From NCBI GenBank assembly GCA_007258455.2, contig VDFB02114799.1, positions 1 to 64,000 on the forward strand: a stretch of DNA of 64,000 nucleotides, read 5' to 3'. This document shows, piece after piece, positions 45,954-58,350 of this stretch. The translations under genes and the position numbers were made by a program. The notes beneath the pieces were generated by a model. The model saw only the letters and a program-made list of their open reading frames with translations. It had not been told where the DNA came from and ran no database searches. How positions within the stretch are numbered: position 1 is the stretch's first letter; every line of letters begins with the position of its first letter. This stretch comes from Sequoia sempervirens. Lineage: Eukaryota > Streptophyta > Pinopsida > Cupressales > Cupressaceae.

Positions 45954-48064
45954 TTTTTCCCCTCTTTGAGATGATGTTTGAGATGATGATATTTGTGTCG
46001 AGTAACATCATTTCAAAGAAGCTAAGGTATGGATAGAGGAAAATGAGTGATGATATCAGAATATGATGGTGATGGAATGATGATTCCCCCTCGAGAGGAT
46101 AGGCAGGTTGGACAAACATGGGTAGGCTGTCAAAATTAAAGGAATGGGTCAAGAACTAAAGATGAAGGAATGGATGGAAGAAGTGAAGGACGAATTATGT
46201 TGCAATGAAAGTGAGCAACCATGATGTTTGATTTAGCATGAGAAGTTATGCACCAAGGTATAAGGACCAAGGTGATGATGTGTCTCGTGCCCCAGTGTAA
46301 TACAACCTTGTCTAGACGTATGAGGAAGTAGACTTAGAGCATTAAAGTCCTAATGCACAAAAGGTATTATGTGACCTTAGATGCAAAGGATAATGCAAAA
46401 AGCTATTCCAACATACACAAGATATGAATATTAGCTGGAAATGATATGGATGTGATACAAATGCAAGATAAAATGATAACACACACAAGCAAGCATGCAA
46501 AAATGATTCAAAAAATAAACAAGGTATTACCCTTGTGAAGCTATAAACCATTGATTGATTGATTGATTGATGATAATGATAGTGTTGTCATTGCGGGGAA
46601 TGATATATCCCTAGATCAACACAAGGATGACTAATTGACTGAGAGATTGGTTGATTTGGTTGACGACAAGATTAGGATCAAAACCAAAGGATGTGATTGG
46701 ATGATTTGACAAGATTGATTGACTTGATTGGTATGGATTAAGGATTGACATGCATTTGGATTGAATTGATTGAGTTGATTGGATGAAATGGTTTTGATGA
46801 AGATGATTGATTTGGTTGAATGGTTGGATGATTGGATTGAGGTGAGGGATTGAATTGATGAAATTGGAAGAATTAATTAGATAGATTGATTTTATTGCCT
46901 AGATTTTTGTTGGTTATTTGATTTTTTTGTATTCTTGGGGATATTTTTATTTTTTTGTATTTTCAAAATATTTGATTTTTTAAAATATTTTGATTTTCTT
47001 TTGGATTTTTAAAATGTTTTGATTTTTTTTTTTGAAAGTTTTATTTTTTTGGATTTTTGAAATGTTTTGAGGTGTCAATGGATGAACATTTGAGTAGCCT
47101 TTGCGCTCGATACCAATGACAAGGGGAAAACCAAGTCTAGGTGCAAGGGTGGGTGATGGGATAAGAAATAAAAGGATCATGATAGATGGATGGATGGTAT
47201 GGATATAAGCATCATAAGAGAGCAAGGATATGATCTCCAAAGACTTTCACATAGGAACAACATGCCCCATTCTAGGTACAAGACTTAGGATTTTTCTAGA
47301 CAAAATGTATGACAATAGGATAATGATATGATTGGTTTAGATAGGATGAGGTATGTCAAGAGATACCCAAAACATGTTTCAACCTTTTTCCCCTATATCT
47401 TCATCAAGATAAAAAGGAGAAGGGTGGATAAGTGGACTCAATATGATAGGTATGTATGATGACAAAGATGGTAGGTAGGATGGAAATGATATGATAGGTT
47501 GGATAGATAAGACATTGTGCCCTCAAGTGTAAGTGACATAGAAGATCAACCAACACATGATGCATGTTTGCTAGATAAGACATTATGCCCTCAAGTGTAA
47601 GTGACATAGAAGATCAACCAAAACATGATGCATGTTTGCTAGGTTTTCATCATGGTACTTATCCAGGGCACTTGTTTACCAAGTTTTCATCATTGGATGA
47701 AGGGATTTCTCTTTACTCTTTTTATTTTTTATTTTTTTTGACTTTTCAAATTTTTGGATAGGAGAAGGGGAATATGGATAGGAGGGACTCAAGTGTCTAG
47801 TTCCATGAAAGGTGATAGTCCCACTAGATGGATGCCATCGCATGGACCATGTCAAGTGCTCATAGATGTTGGTAAGGAATGGCATGAGTGTGAGATGGAT
47901 TAGGTAGATGATGGATTATGAAAGGCTTACGCAAGAATGAATGGAGAATAGTGGATTATGATGTGGATTGTATAGGAATTATATGGAACTTATGCAAAAG
48001 ATGAATGGGGAGGCTTAGCCAAAAGCATGGACCATAGGAAGATGGTGGGGGAGATATGTGGGAT
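45954..48064 (-). other. internal non-coding region of the second element
   Basis: Begins with the polypurine tract (minus AAAGAGGGGAAAAA, 45954-45967). Contains GATT-type repeats (TTGATTGATTGATTGATTGA at about 46553) and a T-rich array (46900-47075). A block around 47630-47730 resembles 41260-41350 of the Tat element. This supports descent of both from one element type. Confidence 0.55.
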
Positions 48065-50343
48065 TTATATGAGTGAAGGATGAGGAGATGGAGGTATGTG
48101 GAATTGTTGTGAAATAGAAGGGAACCATGACCAATTGTTGCACACACTATGATAACTTTGAATATTTTTAAGTGGATGGGGTGTAGGAAGCAATGAAGAT
48201 GTTTGCTTAAGAGGTGGTGGATGTAGTGCTTTTGGTACCCACATAGACTTAGTATTTTTATGAATTTTATTTTTCTTTTGGGATGGAATATGAGATTCTT
48301 GAATAGAGGGGGAATGTGGGGTGGAATTGGATGGTTGGGATTTTTGAGATAAGGATGCCTCATTTGACTTGATTTCCTTTTTCTTAGGGACCCAAACCAA
48401 TTTAGTTATGGACTTTACTTTTGGAGATATGGGATTATATAACTTTTGTGATGTATTTTGCTTTGAATTTTTGTATTGATGTCCTAAGGAATGAGGTCCC
48501 TTAGGATTTTTTACTTTATAGGTAGAGGCATTGATTTTTTTCTTTTGAATCCCATGGGTATGGTGGAATGGGTGGAAGATTCATGTTTATACAATGTGTG
48601 CATTTGTTGGTCATGATTAGGAGTGTTAGGGTATTTATGGATAAATGGATAAGAGGATTGGATGGTAGGGATATTAGGTGTTGGAAGTAATGATGGTAAA
48701 GTGAATGGAGGCATATTAGGAGTTGGAAGTAATGGTGGAAAAGTGGATGGTGGAAGGTGTATGGTCACATGATTTTGACATTTGTAGGATGATGGTGGTG
48801 GAATTGCAACATATGTTTTGGGTATATGATAGGGCTTATGATGAAAGGAGGTGGAATTAGGATGGATGGAGGAAGTATCAACATATTTAGGTTTTTGTCC
48901 TTGGGGTGTATGTCCAAGGCTAGAAGAGTGTGGAGGGACTTTGACATGTATACACTCCAAAATATCTTGTTCATGAAGACCTAAACCTTTACCTTGGTGG
49001 TTCATGTTTTGGAGTATGCAATGGACAATGGGAATAGGTGTAGGTGAAACACTAGACACGATTTCCTTATTGGATGGAGAAAATGAAGCAAGGGAAGATA
49101 ATGGTTGTTTTTGTTCTAAGGAGGAACATTCATGAATGAGGGTGGAAAGACCAATATGATATGATGGAGGACTTATCTCATCATGGGAAGTGGATGTTTG
49201 TGCATCATGGATGGGTGAGGTGGAAAGCTCTTGACCATGTAATGCATAAAGTTGGCTAAGAGGTTCATCATGGTCTTCTTGATCATAAAAGGGGTCTTGA
49301 TCAAAGAGGGAAGATTGATCATGAAGAGTATTAGGTATGTTATGAATGAAATCATTGGGAGGGTGTTGATATTTATGTGGATGAGGGGGTAATGTTTCCT
49401 CATGTTTAGGATTGTGCTCTTGACACACCTCATGATTTATTTGAATGGAGGTGGAAGGGGATTTCTCATGGAGAGACTTGTCATGTTCTTGATGGTCAAC
49501 AACCTAGGGACATGATGGAGGTTGACTTGTACTTAATGGGGGAGATTCTTTAATTGGATCAAGGGGTTGTGGATGACATGGTTGGCTTGAAGGACTTGGT
49601 ATGATGTTTGAGGACTCTTTTGTATGTTCAAGTATATGTGTTGAATGACATGGCGATAAGTGATTCCTTGCTTGTAGCCCTTGGGTCACATCCTTTGTAG
49701 GTGGATGGGTGGATTGAGGTAATACCATAGGTTTACCTATGAAATGTTTGAATTTAGCGCATGGATTTGATGGTGGATTAGATGATGATGGGCGGAATGA
49801 AGAGTTTGATGGGTCAAAAGGTGGAGAGGCCAATGTATTAGGACTAGGACATGGTGGCTTATGGATAGGTATTTGAGTGGATGGTGGTATGATAGAGTTA
49901 TAGGGTGCATGAGCTAGATTGGTGTTCCCATTGTCAAATCGAACATGATAATTGAAAGGCTCTTGATTTTCTTGCCAAGGTGGACTTGGGCTCCTATGTT
50001 CTTGCAGTGATAAGGATGGATGTGTTGACGTGGAATTGACATGAGAAGAAGTGGATGGATTAGATTGGTATGAGGTAGAAGGGGGTGGCACATAAGGTTG
50101 AGGTGGCATTGGTTGATAATGAATGGATAGGGGATGATGTTGTGGTTGTTGAATTTGACAAGTGGAAATGAAATGATTGGCTTGATCTAGGAGGTGTTGG
50201 ATTTGGGGTGATTTAATTTGTTGAGAATTTTGGAAGAGATTTTGAAGGCTTTGTATGGTTTGGTGGTCTAGGGGTTGGGGTATTTGGTGTAGTGTTTGAA
50301 GGAGGTTGTGAAGTTGGGATGCTAGGTATTCTAATGTTGGCAT
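48065..50343 (-). pseudogene. long Pro/Ser/His/Gln-rich ORF of the second element
   Basis: Minus strand, start ATG at 50343 (MPTLEYLASQLHNLLQTLHQ). One frame stays open from 50343 to 48511 (611 codons) except for a single TAG at 49504-49506, probably a former Gln codon. It seems to continue by a frameshift near 48545 (an A7 run) to about 48065, ending with two WVPK motifs (LVWVPKKKE, SMWVPKALH). The first 60 residues look helical; the rest is low-complexity Pro/His/Ser/Gln with short repeats such as LPTPNMPPFTLPSLLPTPNI. There is no known catalytic domain. It sits where gag-pol would be, so it may be a replaced or greatly expanded gag-like protein. Base use is strongly C-rich on its own strand. 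Confidence 0.65.
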
Positions 50344-51304
50344 GATGCTAAATGATGTTGACTAGATTAAAGAGATGATGATGATTAGGATATGATGTGG
50401 AATGACAAGATTGGATGATTTGATTGATTAGGATGAAATGGATAGGATGTGTCTAAGAAGGGTAATTAGGATGAAAGTGATTGGATATGAATGTGTTGGA
50501 AGAATGTGTAGAGTAACTTGTCTTTATGTGTTTGGTGTTTAGCTTGATTTGGAAATGTTTAAATGAATGATCACACATGTACACACATAAATGAATCATG
50601 CAAGACACATAAGAAAGTTTGAATTTTGAAATTTGAAGAATGTACTGATGATTATTAAACAAGCACACATGGAAGACACATCAACACACCCTATGACTAG
50701 TCAAGTTGGGTATGGCCAATTAGGTCTCAAGATAGTCTACACAAGGTTGACTAAGGATAATTTGGAAGCAAAATATTGCCACATAGCCAGGAGAAAGGGG
50801 TAACCCACCCTTCACCTTCACTTCCCAAAGGTATAAAGTTCTTTGGGGCTTAGCCAAGAGTGACAAGATTTTAACTCCCAAAAGAGCATGTCTTTTGATT
50901 CACACTTCAATTGAGGTCATCCCCAGGGGTGATGAAATCCCCTAGTAGGCCTCCTATGAAGGGTTTGAAAAAAGCGAATTAGGTGAGGTGTGAAAGAACA
51001 CATGCACTTGATTCACACTCACAGTTGTTAATTGACCTTTAGAAATGAAATGTGTGTAAGAAAACAATGGAAGCACTCATTCTTTTTAAATCCCAAATCA
51101 AGATGTGATGGAAGACAATGGTTAAGTTTAGTCTTGATTTTTGATATGTGATTGAAGACAAGATTTTTTTTAAGAGCCCAAATCCAAATGTGTGACAATC
51201 AAGATTAAGAGATGAAAGATTAGAAGGAATGCACCTATTTTTTTTTTTGCATCCAATCTGTTGTGTATGACTGATCCTGATGTTGTTCTAGCTCCTTAGA
51301 TGCA
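50344..51304 (-). other. leader-like region upstream of the Pro-rich ORF
   Basis: No gene. Contains a pyrimidine/purine-rich stretch (for example CACCCTTCACCTTCACTTCC) and sits where the 5' untranslated leader of the second element would be. Confidence 0.4.
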
Positions 51305-52516
51305 CCTATAGGCCACCAAATCAGAAAATAATGAGTAAACTTGCATAGAAGAAAGCCATGTGAAAAAGAGGAATTCTGATAAAATATGAATAACATGAAT
51401 TGATACAGCCAAATTTATTGCATAAACAAAAAATTCATAAGTTTTCATGCACTTTTAAAAAAAATCATTGAAATTGGATAAAAAATACAAAAGATATAAG
51501 CATTTGAAGTTTGCATGCAAGTTTGAATTTGACTAAAAATAGCCTAAAAATGATAGTCACCTGAAATGGTCTTCACCACTACATATTTTTCCGAGTCAGC
51601 TTTCCAATGCTTTTTGAAATTTGAAAATCTGACCTGTTACGCAAAAGTTATGTCCATTTTCGTGCAACTGCCTCTTTAAAGGTGTGCAAAGAAAGAGGGG
51701 TTCTAAGTTAAGCCCCCAAACGCCTAAGTTTTGGCCCCACATGACCAAGTACATGACTGAGTGCTGACAATTTTTTTAGCATAGCTCCTGGTCTCCCATA
51801 TAACCAGGGGCTAAAGGCCTTAAGAAAAATTAAAAGCAATTTAAAAAGTTCAAAAAAAATATACATTTTTTTTTATTTTTTTATTTTAAAAAAGAAAAAG
51901 CAAAGTAATCATAAAAAGATTCAAACTATGTTTAAGCACATATATTCAAAAGCTTACATAGTGTAATGGTTAGGATTTAAAAGAAAGGTACACATATTTT
52001 TCTTTTTAGAAGATTATGTGACCATTAAAAGTGGTCGTGGGCTGTGAGAGCTCCATAGGCCACGATCTGTGCATATAATCCACAAGTCGTGTGAGTACTT
52101 TCAAAAATATTGTGCGTTTAAATGTAAAAATAAAATAAAATGTTCCCTCATGTATATAATAAACCCCAAAAAGTGTAGGTACAAAGAGTATAAATAGAAA
52201 ACAATAATTCATTTAATACAAACATAAAATATATTTATTGTAAACATTTTGACATAAAGTTTGAGATTTATGATGCAAGAAATTGTGTTTGTGTATTACT
52301 TGGCAACTGTTTATATCTTGGACCTATGTATATATTTTGCAGTAAATTTTAGGAATATATTTGTTGTATATATAACTACAAACAAAGAGGGGGTTTAAAA
52401 AAATTTCAAAAAGTTTTCTGCAAGCAAAATATGTCAAGTTATATGTCAAAAGTTGTCTCTCAGCCCCTATGATCACAATGGTGAGGCTATTTTTCTGATT
52501 TGGGGCTCCTATAGAA
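51305..52516. repeat. 1.2-kb segment bounded by inverted 24-bp ends
   Basis: The left end reads CTATAGGCCACCAAATCAG, then AAAA. The reverse complement of the right end reads CTATAGGAGCCCCAAATCAG, then AAAA. The right edge coincides with the point where Tat gag/protease reading (MVGHIASHLL) breaks off. No ORF and no clear target duplication. It could be a non-autonomous DNA element or the edge of the second retroelement. Confidence 0.5.
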
Positions 52517-53950
52517 GATGGCTGGCGATATGCCCTACCATAGCCAGAAACTGATTGGTATCAATGTTCTCAAGAACAGATGACTTAGACAAGGCTTTTT
52601 CTAGTAATTCCCTGTGTGTAGGAGATAATTTCAAGAGTTACAAGATTGATATTTGAGTGGGGGTTTGTTTAAGCTGATCTACAAGATTGTACTTCCTAGG
52701 ATTAAATGTGGGAAAAGTAGGTTGTGTCCTAGATTGGGTTGGGATAGCTCCTTGAATGGTTAATTTACCACGTCATGTGGTGACTCCACATTCTGTACTA
52801 GCTCCCTTGATAGTGACAATAGTGATAATGCTATCACAGGAGGTGACTACATTGGAAAAGGTGTGTTGAAAATTGGTGTAATCCTTTGCTTTGCCATTGT
52901 TGTTTGCTTTGTTATGATCAGGCATAGGGGTCTTGTATATCTTGAGATCCTGGTTTCTAGTTGATACCTCAATAGATATGGTATTGTTCTCTATGATATC
53001 TTGTATGATGTTCTTAAGTTTCATGCAATTTTTTGTTTTATGTCCTTTGATTTTATGAAAGTCACATAAATCACACTCATTGTACTAGGATGGCTTTTCT
53101 TGTGGTTCTTGGTAGTTCTCAAAGTTAGGAAGTGTTATTAAATTCAAATCTACCAATTTATTCATGATTGTACTGATAGGCTTTGATAATTGTGTGTACT
53201 TGCATTTGGGGTAGGTTTTCCTTGGTTGCATGTTGGAGTTATTGATTTGATTATCCTGAGGTGGTACCATTTTTTTCATAGTTGGTTGGATGTTTGCAAT
53301 TTGATTATTGTTGGGTCTAGGAGCATTGAGTTTGACTTTAAAATCTACCACACTGTCGTTTGTTACGTTTTTTTTCTTAGCCCATACACAAGGCTTCTCA
53401 TTTGAATTGGTTGAAGGAAAATTGTCTTTGTAAGGTTGAGTATTTTCTTGTGAGATTAGGGCTATTTCAATGTTAAGGGCTCTTGGAACAAGCTCATCAT
53501 AGGATGTGATGCATTGCATTTTCAAGTGGAATGATAGATTTGGATCAAGGTTGGCTATGATGATTCTCACTTGTTTTTCATCAGAAGAGGCCACTTGTTT
53601 TAATTAGCTCTTTGTCTCCATCGTTGTAAAAATTTTGTGAAGGTTTCCCTTGGATTTTGTTTAAGAGTGTACAACTCTTCTAGACTAGCGTTCATGTCAA
53701 GATTGAAGGAGAAGTGATCAATGAATTTGTCAGTGATTTCTTGAAAAGTTTTGATACCAGGAGGAAAACAAGAGAACCAATCCATAGCAAAACTTGTTAA
53801 ACTTTGAGGGAAGAGGTGAATTAGATATGAATCATTGTAAGCCACTTCCATGCACATGACATTGAATTGTTTGAAATGGTCCACAGGACTTCCTCTCCCT
53901 CTGTATTTGTCAAATTTGGGGATTTCAAAACTAGGAGGGAATGGTACCAT
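52517..53950 (-). pseudogene. Tat gag core and C-terminus
   Basis: Minus strand. MVPFPPSFEIPKFDKYRG starts the retrotransposon gag domain at 53950: DHFKQFNVMCMEVAYND, FAMDWFSCFPPGIKTFQEIT, TLKQNPRETFTKFLQRWR. A TAA and frameshift follow at 53600, then SSDEKQVRIIIANLDPNL. A zinc motif CDLCDFHKIKGHKTKNC lies at about 53030-53085. The protease lead-in YNLVDQLKQTPTQISIL and LLKLSPTHRELLEKAL follows down to about 52550, where reading ends at the nested segment. The protease itself is not found. Confidence 0.9.
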
Positions 53951-55735
53951 TGCTATGTTTCAATCAAATGGGTAAGGACAAAAGTTTTGTGTATGAAGTT
54001 TCTTTGTCTTTCCCATGTGAAGGTCCTGCATTTCTTTTGAGAGTGCTTGCAATTGTGATGTGAGATCATCTTGCAGATTGGGTGGAGGAACATATGGTGG
54101 GATGAGAGATGAGTTATATGGGGTGTATGGTGGTGTGAGATGTTGTGAAAGTGATGAATATGTACCTAATGCATTTGGATTGATGATGTTTGTATGAGGA
54201 AAATAGGATCCTTTTTGTTGTTGTTGGGTGTACTATTGAGCTAGTAAGGCTTGTTGTTGAGCTTATTTTTATTGTTATGCCACTAGGGCTTGTTGTTGGG
54301 CCTATTGTTGTTGTGATAATAAAGTTGCTTGTTGTGCTTGTTGTTGTTGCACGACTTGTTGTGCTACTAAGGTTGCTTGTTGAGTTTGTTGGGCAATGGC
54401 CACTTGGTGTTGTTGTTGTTGCTATTGTGCTAAGGCTGCTTGTTGAGCTTGATGTTGTTGTTGTGCTAGGGCTGCTTGTTGAGCTTGATGTTGTTATTGT
54501 GCTAAGGCTATTTTTTGAGTTGCTAAGGTTACTTGTTGTGCTAAATTTGCTTCTTGTTTTTGTTGTTGTTGTTGTTTTATGACTTGATGGTAAGTTTTTT
54601 GTGCTTGTTGTAGAGCTAAGGCATGTGCTTGCAATGCAGGATCAGGTGGTTGTTGAGACATCTGTGAAGGATTAGGACATTGATGTTTTGAGTGGTTTGT
54701 AGATTGGTAATGAAAGGTGGAGGATTCCCTTGGTTTAAAATTCCTTGAAAGATAACGGATTAAGGTTGAGGAATGCATGTTTGAGGTCCTGATTGATTTG
54801 GCATAGAAAAGGGAGTTGTTGGAAAAGATGATGTCATTAAATTTTGCAATGGAAATGACACACTAGGACCTTGAGTCCATTGATTGAAAAGGTTCCCTTG
54901 TCCTATATTTTGAGGATTGCCTTGTGCAGATGTAAATAAAGGATTTGTGATCAAGGTACTTGTGGGATTGATAGAGTTTTTAAGCAAGGGATTGATTTGT
55001 GGTGGATTTATAGGAGATGATGTGATAATGGTATATGGAATGGATGAACCAACTAGAGGGTCAAATAAGTATGTCCCTATTTGCGTTGAGGGTTGATTCT
55101 GTGATATGGTATTGACATGCCCTAGTGTGTTGTTTTGAGATTTTTGGTGTGTACTGATCTGCATGATGGTAGGAATACTTGTGGTACTCATAGGTGTGGA
55201 TGAAGAAGGGTTTCCCTGAAATGTCAAAGTGGTGGTGGAATAGTGAAGTTCAAGCGAAGTGTGTAGCTATTTTGGATCCTTGAGATTGAGAGGATCACCA
55301 AAGGTAGGTTTCCAAATGGTGGTGGGAGGTGGAGGATTTGTTTCAAGAGTACCCACAAGTATATTAGTTTCAAATGGTAAGGTGTGACCAAAATATTTAG
55401 CAAGACTAGTTGCAAGACTAGGTATGTAAGTTTAACTTGTCCCTTGTGATGGAGTTGTGAAATCCTGTGTGAAAATTTGTGCTACAAATGTTGGAGAGAT
55501 GGGAGCCACACTTTCAAAAAGTTGGTGTTCTAAAAGTTCTTCCCTAGTGAGCTCAAATGGGTTGTTGGTGACATCTTGGATTTTTGTATGGTCCTGAAGG
55601 AGATGATGGTTGTTGTGATGGTGTAACATGACTTCTAGGATAAAATTCTAAAGGATTTGGATCACTTGAGGTAGATGTAATTTTTTATTTTTCCATGATT
55701 CTCTTGTGTTGTGATCTCGTCTTTACCATAAATTT
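53951..55735 (-). pseudogene. Tat gag N-terminal extension (Gln/Ala- and Pro/Ser-rich)
   Basis: Minus strand upstream of the gag core. It starts near MVKTRSQHKRIMEK (55731), then Pro/Ser/Thr-rich sequence in shifting frames (55629-54760). A Gln/Ala array follows at 54590-54200, with repeats of AQQAALAQQQHQ interrupted by TAG codons where Gln is expected. It joins the gag domain in the same frame as 53950. A long N-terminal gag extension is usual in Tat-type elements. Confidence 0.75.
54200..54590 (-). repeat. CAA/CAG-rich Gln-Ala coding repeat
   Basis: On the plus strand a GTT/TTG-rich array with a unit of about 36-42 bp (GCTAAGGCTGCTTGTTGAGC). The plus-strand Val/Leu-rich open frame over it is a shadow. 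Confidence 0.85.
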
Positions 55736-57644
55736 GGTGTCAGCTATGGGAGAGTTGTGTTGATTTTTGTAATGTTTGAACTCTCTAATTGACTCAAACC
55801 TAGGTAAGAGGGACACTCTACGTCTTTTGGAAGAAATAATGAAAATGTGGGATGAAAACATGGGTGATATGAGAAGTGATCTTTGCAAGTGATTTGGGAT
55901 AAATTTTTTTGACTTAATTTTGATGTTGTGATGTTGGAATAAAGGATGATAATGAACTTAGAAATCTTTAGGGTAGACTTGTGACCTTCAAGTTAAACTA
56001 GTTCACAGATGATAAATATCTCAACTATGTGCATGGAAAAGGATACATTTCACATACAAAGTAGCTAAGGTAGCAAGTTGGTTTGATGTTTTAAGTCCCA
56101 AAGTGTTAGTGTTTTTGAAATTTTACAAAGATAGATGAGGTGAAAGATGAAATGTGATGAAGGGGTGAGTGAAATGTTGGACCCAGTGTTGACCTAAACT
56201 GATTTCGTTTTGACAAGACAAAGGTGGTGAGAATGATGCTAGACTTCTAAAATGCTCAAATATTGAAAATGAGAGGATGGAGGAGAATGTTCAAACTTGT
56301 CTAGGCTCTCCTAACTCAGGAATAAAATTTTCTCAACAAAGTGTAACAGTTGAGGTAGAATATAGATGCCCACTTTTGACTATACTTTGTTCTACAATTC
56401 CTATGTCTAAAGGGTAATGTCGATGATTTTCCTCTACAAAGTTTAACTATTTTATGAATCATCTAGAGGAGTTGAGTATCATGAAAGAGACCAGGGTTTT
56501 GAATCCAAAAGAATGCAAACAACTCCAGACTATACCTTGAAGCGTGTTTATAGAAGTTTGCTACCAACTTGTTTTTGTTTTTGTGAACTGCTCAAAGGTG
56601 TTTCTTAAGGGATTTTGGAGTGAGATGCCTAAGTCTAAAATCAGGACCTGTAGACCTTGGCTTAGGAATCCTATTTATTTGTGAGATCATGGGGAAACAA
56701 TTTAAGTGTATGGAAGAAAGGAAGATATTTATTGCCACATGGGTGGTGGTAATAGGGGCCTTCCAGCCTCAATTTCAGCATGTTCCTCTTCTTCATCTAA
56801 ATTTTTTGTTGTGTCTCTCCACTATGAGTTTGTTTCCTTGTTTTAAAAAATGAAGGTTCTTAAATTGCTAATGAGATCTATTTATTCACCGTTTATGAGA
56901 TCAAAGTTTGGATGAATTATAGCACCTGGAAGATTAGATTATTCAACAAGAGCAATCGGTCTCCAAATAGTCATGTGGGGTTCATTTTTCAATTTATCTT
57001 TGCTTAGGTGAATTGATTTTACCACAAACACATGTCTTTGATTATGTTTTCAAACTAGATGTTTATGTCAAAAACATCATAAATTTCACAACGTCCATTT
57101 TGTGAAAACCATGAGATTAAAGCCACAATTGCCTATGTTGTCTTTGGTAAATGTGGTTTTGAGATTAATGCCAAGATATCTAGAAATCACTAAGGATAAA
57201 TCCTTAGGAAAAATATTAATATCAAGGCTAACTCAAGAAGTCCATATTTAAGCCAAATTGTTTGAAATTTTGGATAGTGAATTTTTGTTTTTGGATCATT
57301 TTGAAATCAAGAAAAGTGTTAAACTGAATCACAAGCATTACAACCCTAGGATAGAAATAGCTATATTTGTTGTATTCCCACTTGGATTTCTCCAGCTGTG
57401 CTTATTTAGAGCAGATGATTAGAAGCTTGACCGCATTGACTCCCCTCCACGACACTCACTTCTACGAGTCAGCCAAGCTTCAAGTTCTCATGAATCTCCC
57501 ATGACAAAATTTTCATCTCTACTAAGAACCAAAAATATGTGGGACAACTTCAGAGGTCTGACCTCTTGACATCAACAAATATTAGGGATTTTTTGCTACT
57601 ACACAAAGGTTCATAATAAGGGCATCCGGTTTAGAGGACATTAT
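55736..57644 (-). other. Tat 5' leader, part next to gag
   Basis: No gene is recognised. A plus-strand open frame at 56620-56853 has no features. This continues with 59512-61033 once the small element at 57650 is removed. Confidence 0.45.
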
Positions 57645-57649
57645 GATAA
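57645..57649. repeat. target-site duplication GATAA of the small LTR element
   Basis: GATAA before the LTR at 57650 and exactly again at 59507-59511 after the second LTR. Confidence 0.93.
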
Positions 57650-57994
57650 TGCTATGCCCTTAATATTAGTGTACATTGGGTTATGAATAGTCGACTTGTG
57701 GCTATCTTAACTCTCTATTAAGTCATATTATCACTAGTATATTGTTATTTAGTTGTTTAGGTCAGCCTAAGACTTATATAGGTGTGTATAAGTCGGCCTA
57801 GGTGATATCCTAGGCATAAATAGGTATATATAGGAGGTTGTGAGTCTTATTTCATCATCAAGTGTGAAGTGTGTTCTCATTAGAGATATTTGGAGGTTTT
57901 CCCCCTCGAAGTGGCTTGTTATTCTCAGTTATTATCAAGTATTTGCAGCATATTTCATATCATATTCTTCTATTGTGCAACTTATTTCATAACA
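57650..57994 (+). repeat. 5' LTR of the small element
   Basis: 345 bp, from TGCTATGCCC to TTTCATAACA. A TATA-like GGTATATATAGGAGG at about 57823 is a reasonable promoter candidate, conserved in the other LTR at about 59334. Confidence 0.93.
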
Positions 57995-57996
57995 AG

Positions 57997-58008
57997 TGGT
58001 ATCAGAGC
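57997..58008 (+). other. primer-binding site of the small element
   Basis: TGGTATCAGAGC, an exact match to the initiator-Met primer site, two bases after the LTR end. Confidence 0.93.
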
Positions 58009-58350
58009 ATGATCTTGGCACCATAGAGGCAAGACTTTTTTCAATTTTTTGTGGCGATTTTGGGAAGAGCATATCTTTCAGATTTTGGTGATTTTTTTTT
58101 TTATTTTTAAAGGGTTTTTGAAGAACATATTGAAGAAGATACAGTCCAAATTTCAGAAGAATTGGAGCATAATTAAGCGAATTATTGAAGAATTAGGGTT
58201 TCTACACTATTTTTTTGGAATCTACATATCTCGCACATCTTGTTGAATTAAAGTCTGATTTTCATTGGGTTTTTTAAGACATACAAAAGGATATTACAGT
58301 AAAAAATTTAGAGAATTTAAGTTTCATTTGTGTGATTTATTTCAACATTA

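Noticed and set aside
48065..49433. Overlapping His/Pro/Ile-rich minus-strand frames (for example 47956-48363, 48765-48974, 49173-49433)
   Set aside because: Alternative frames of the same Pro-rich ORF. The main frame from 50343 is longer and consistent.
54190..54582. Val/Leu-rich plus-strand frame resembling membrane segments
   Set aside because: It is the antisense shadow of the Gln/Ala repeat in the minus-strand gag.
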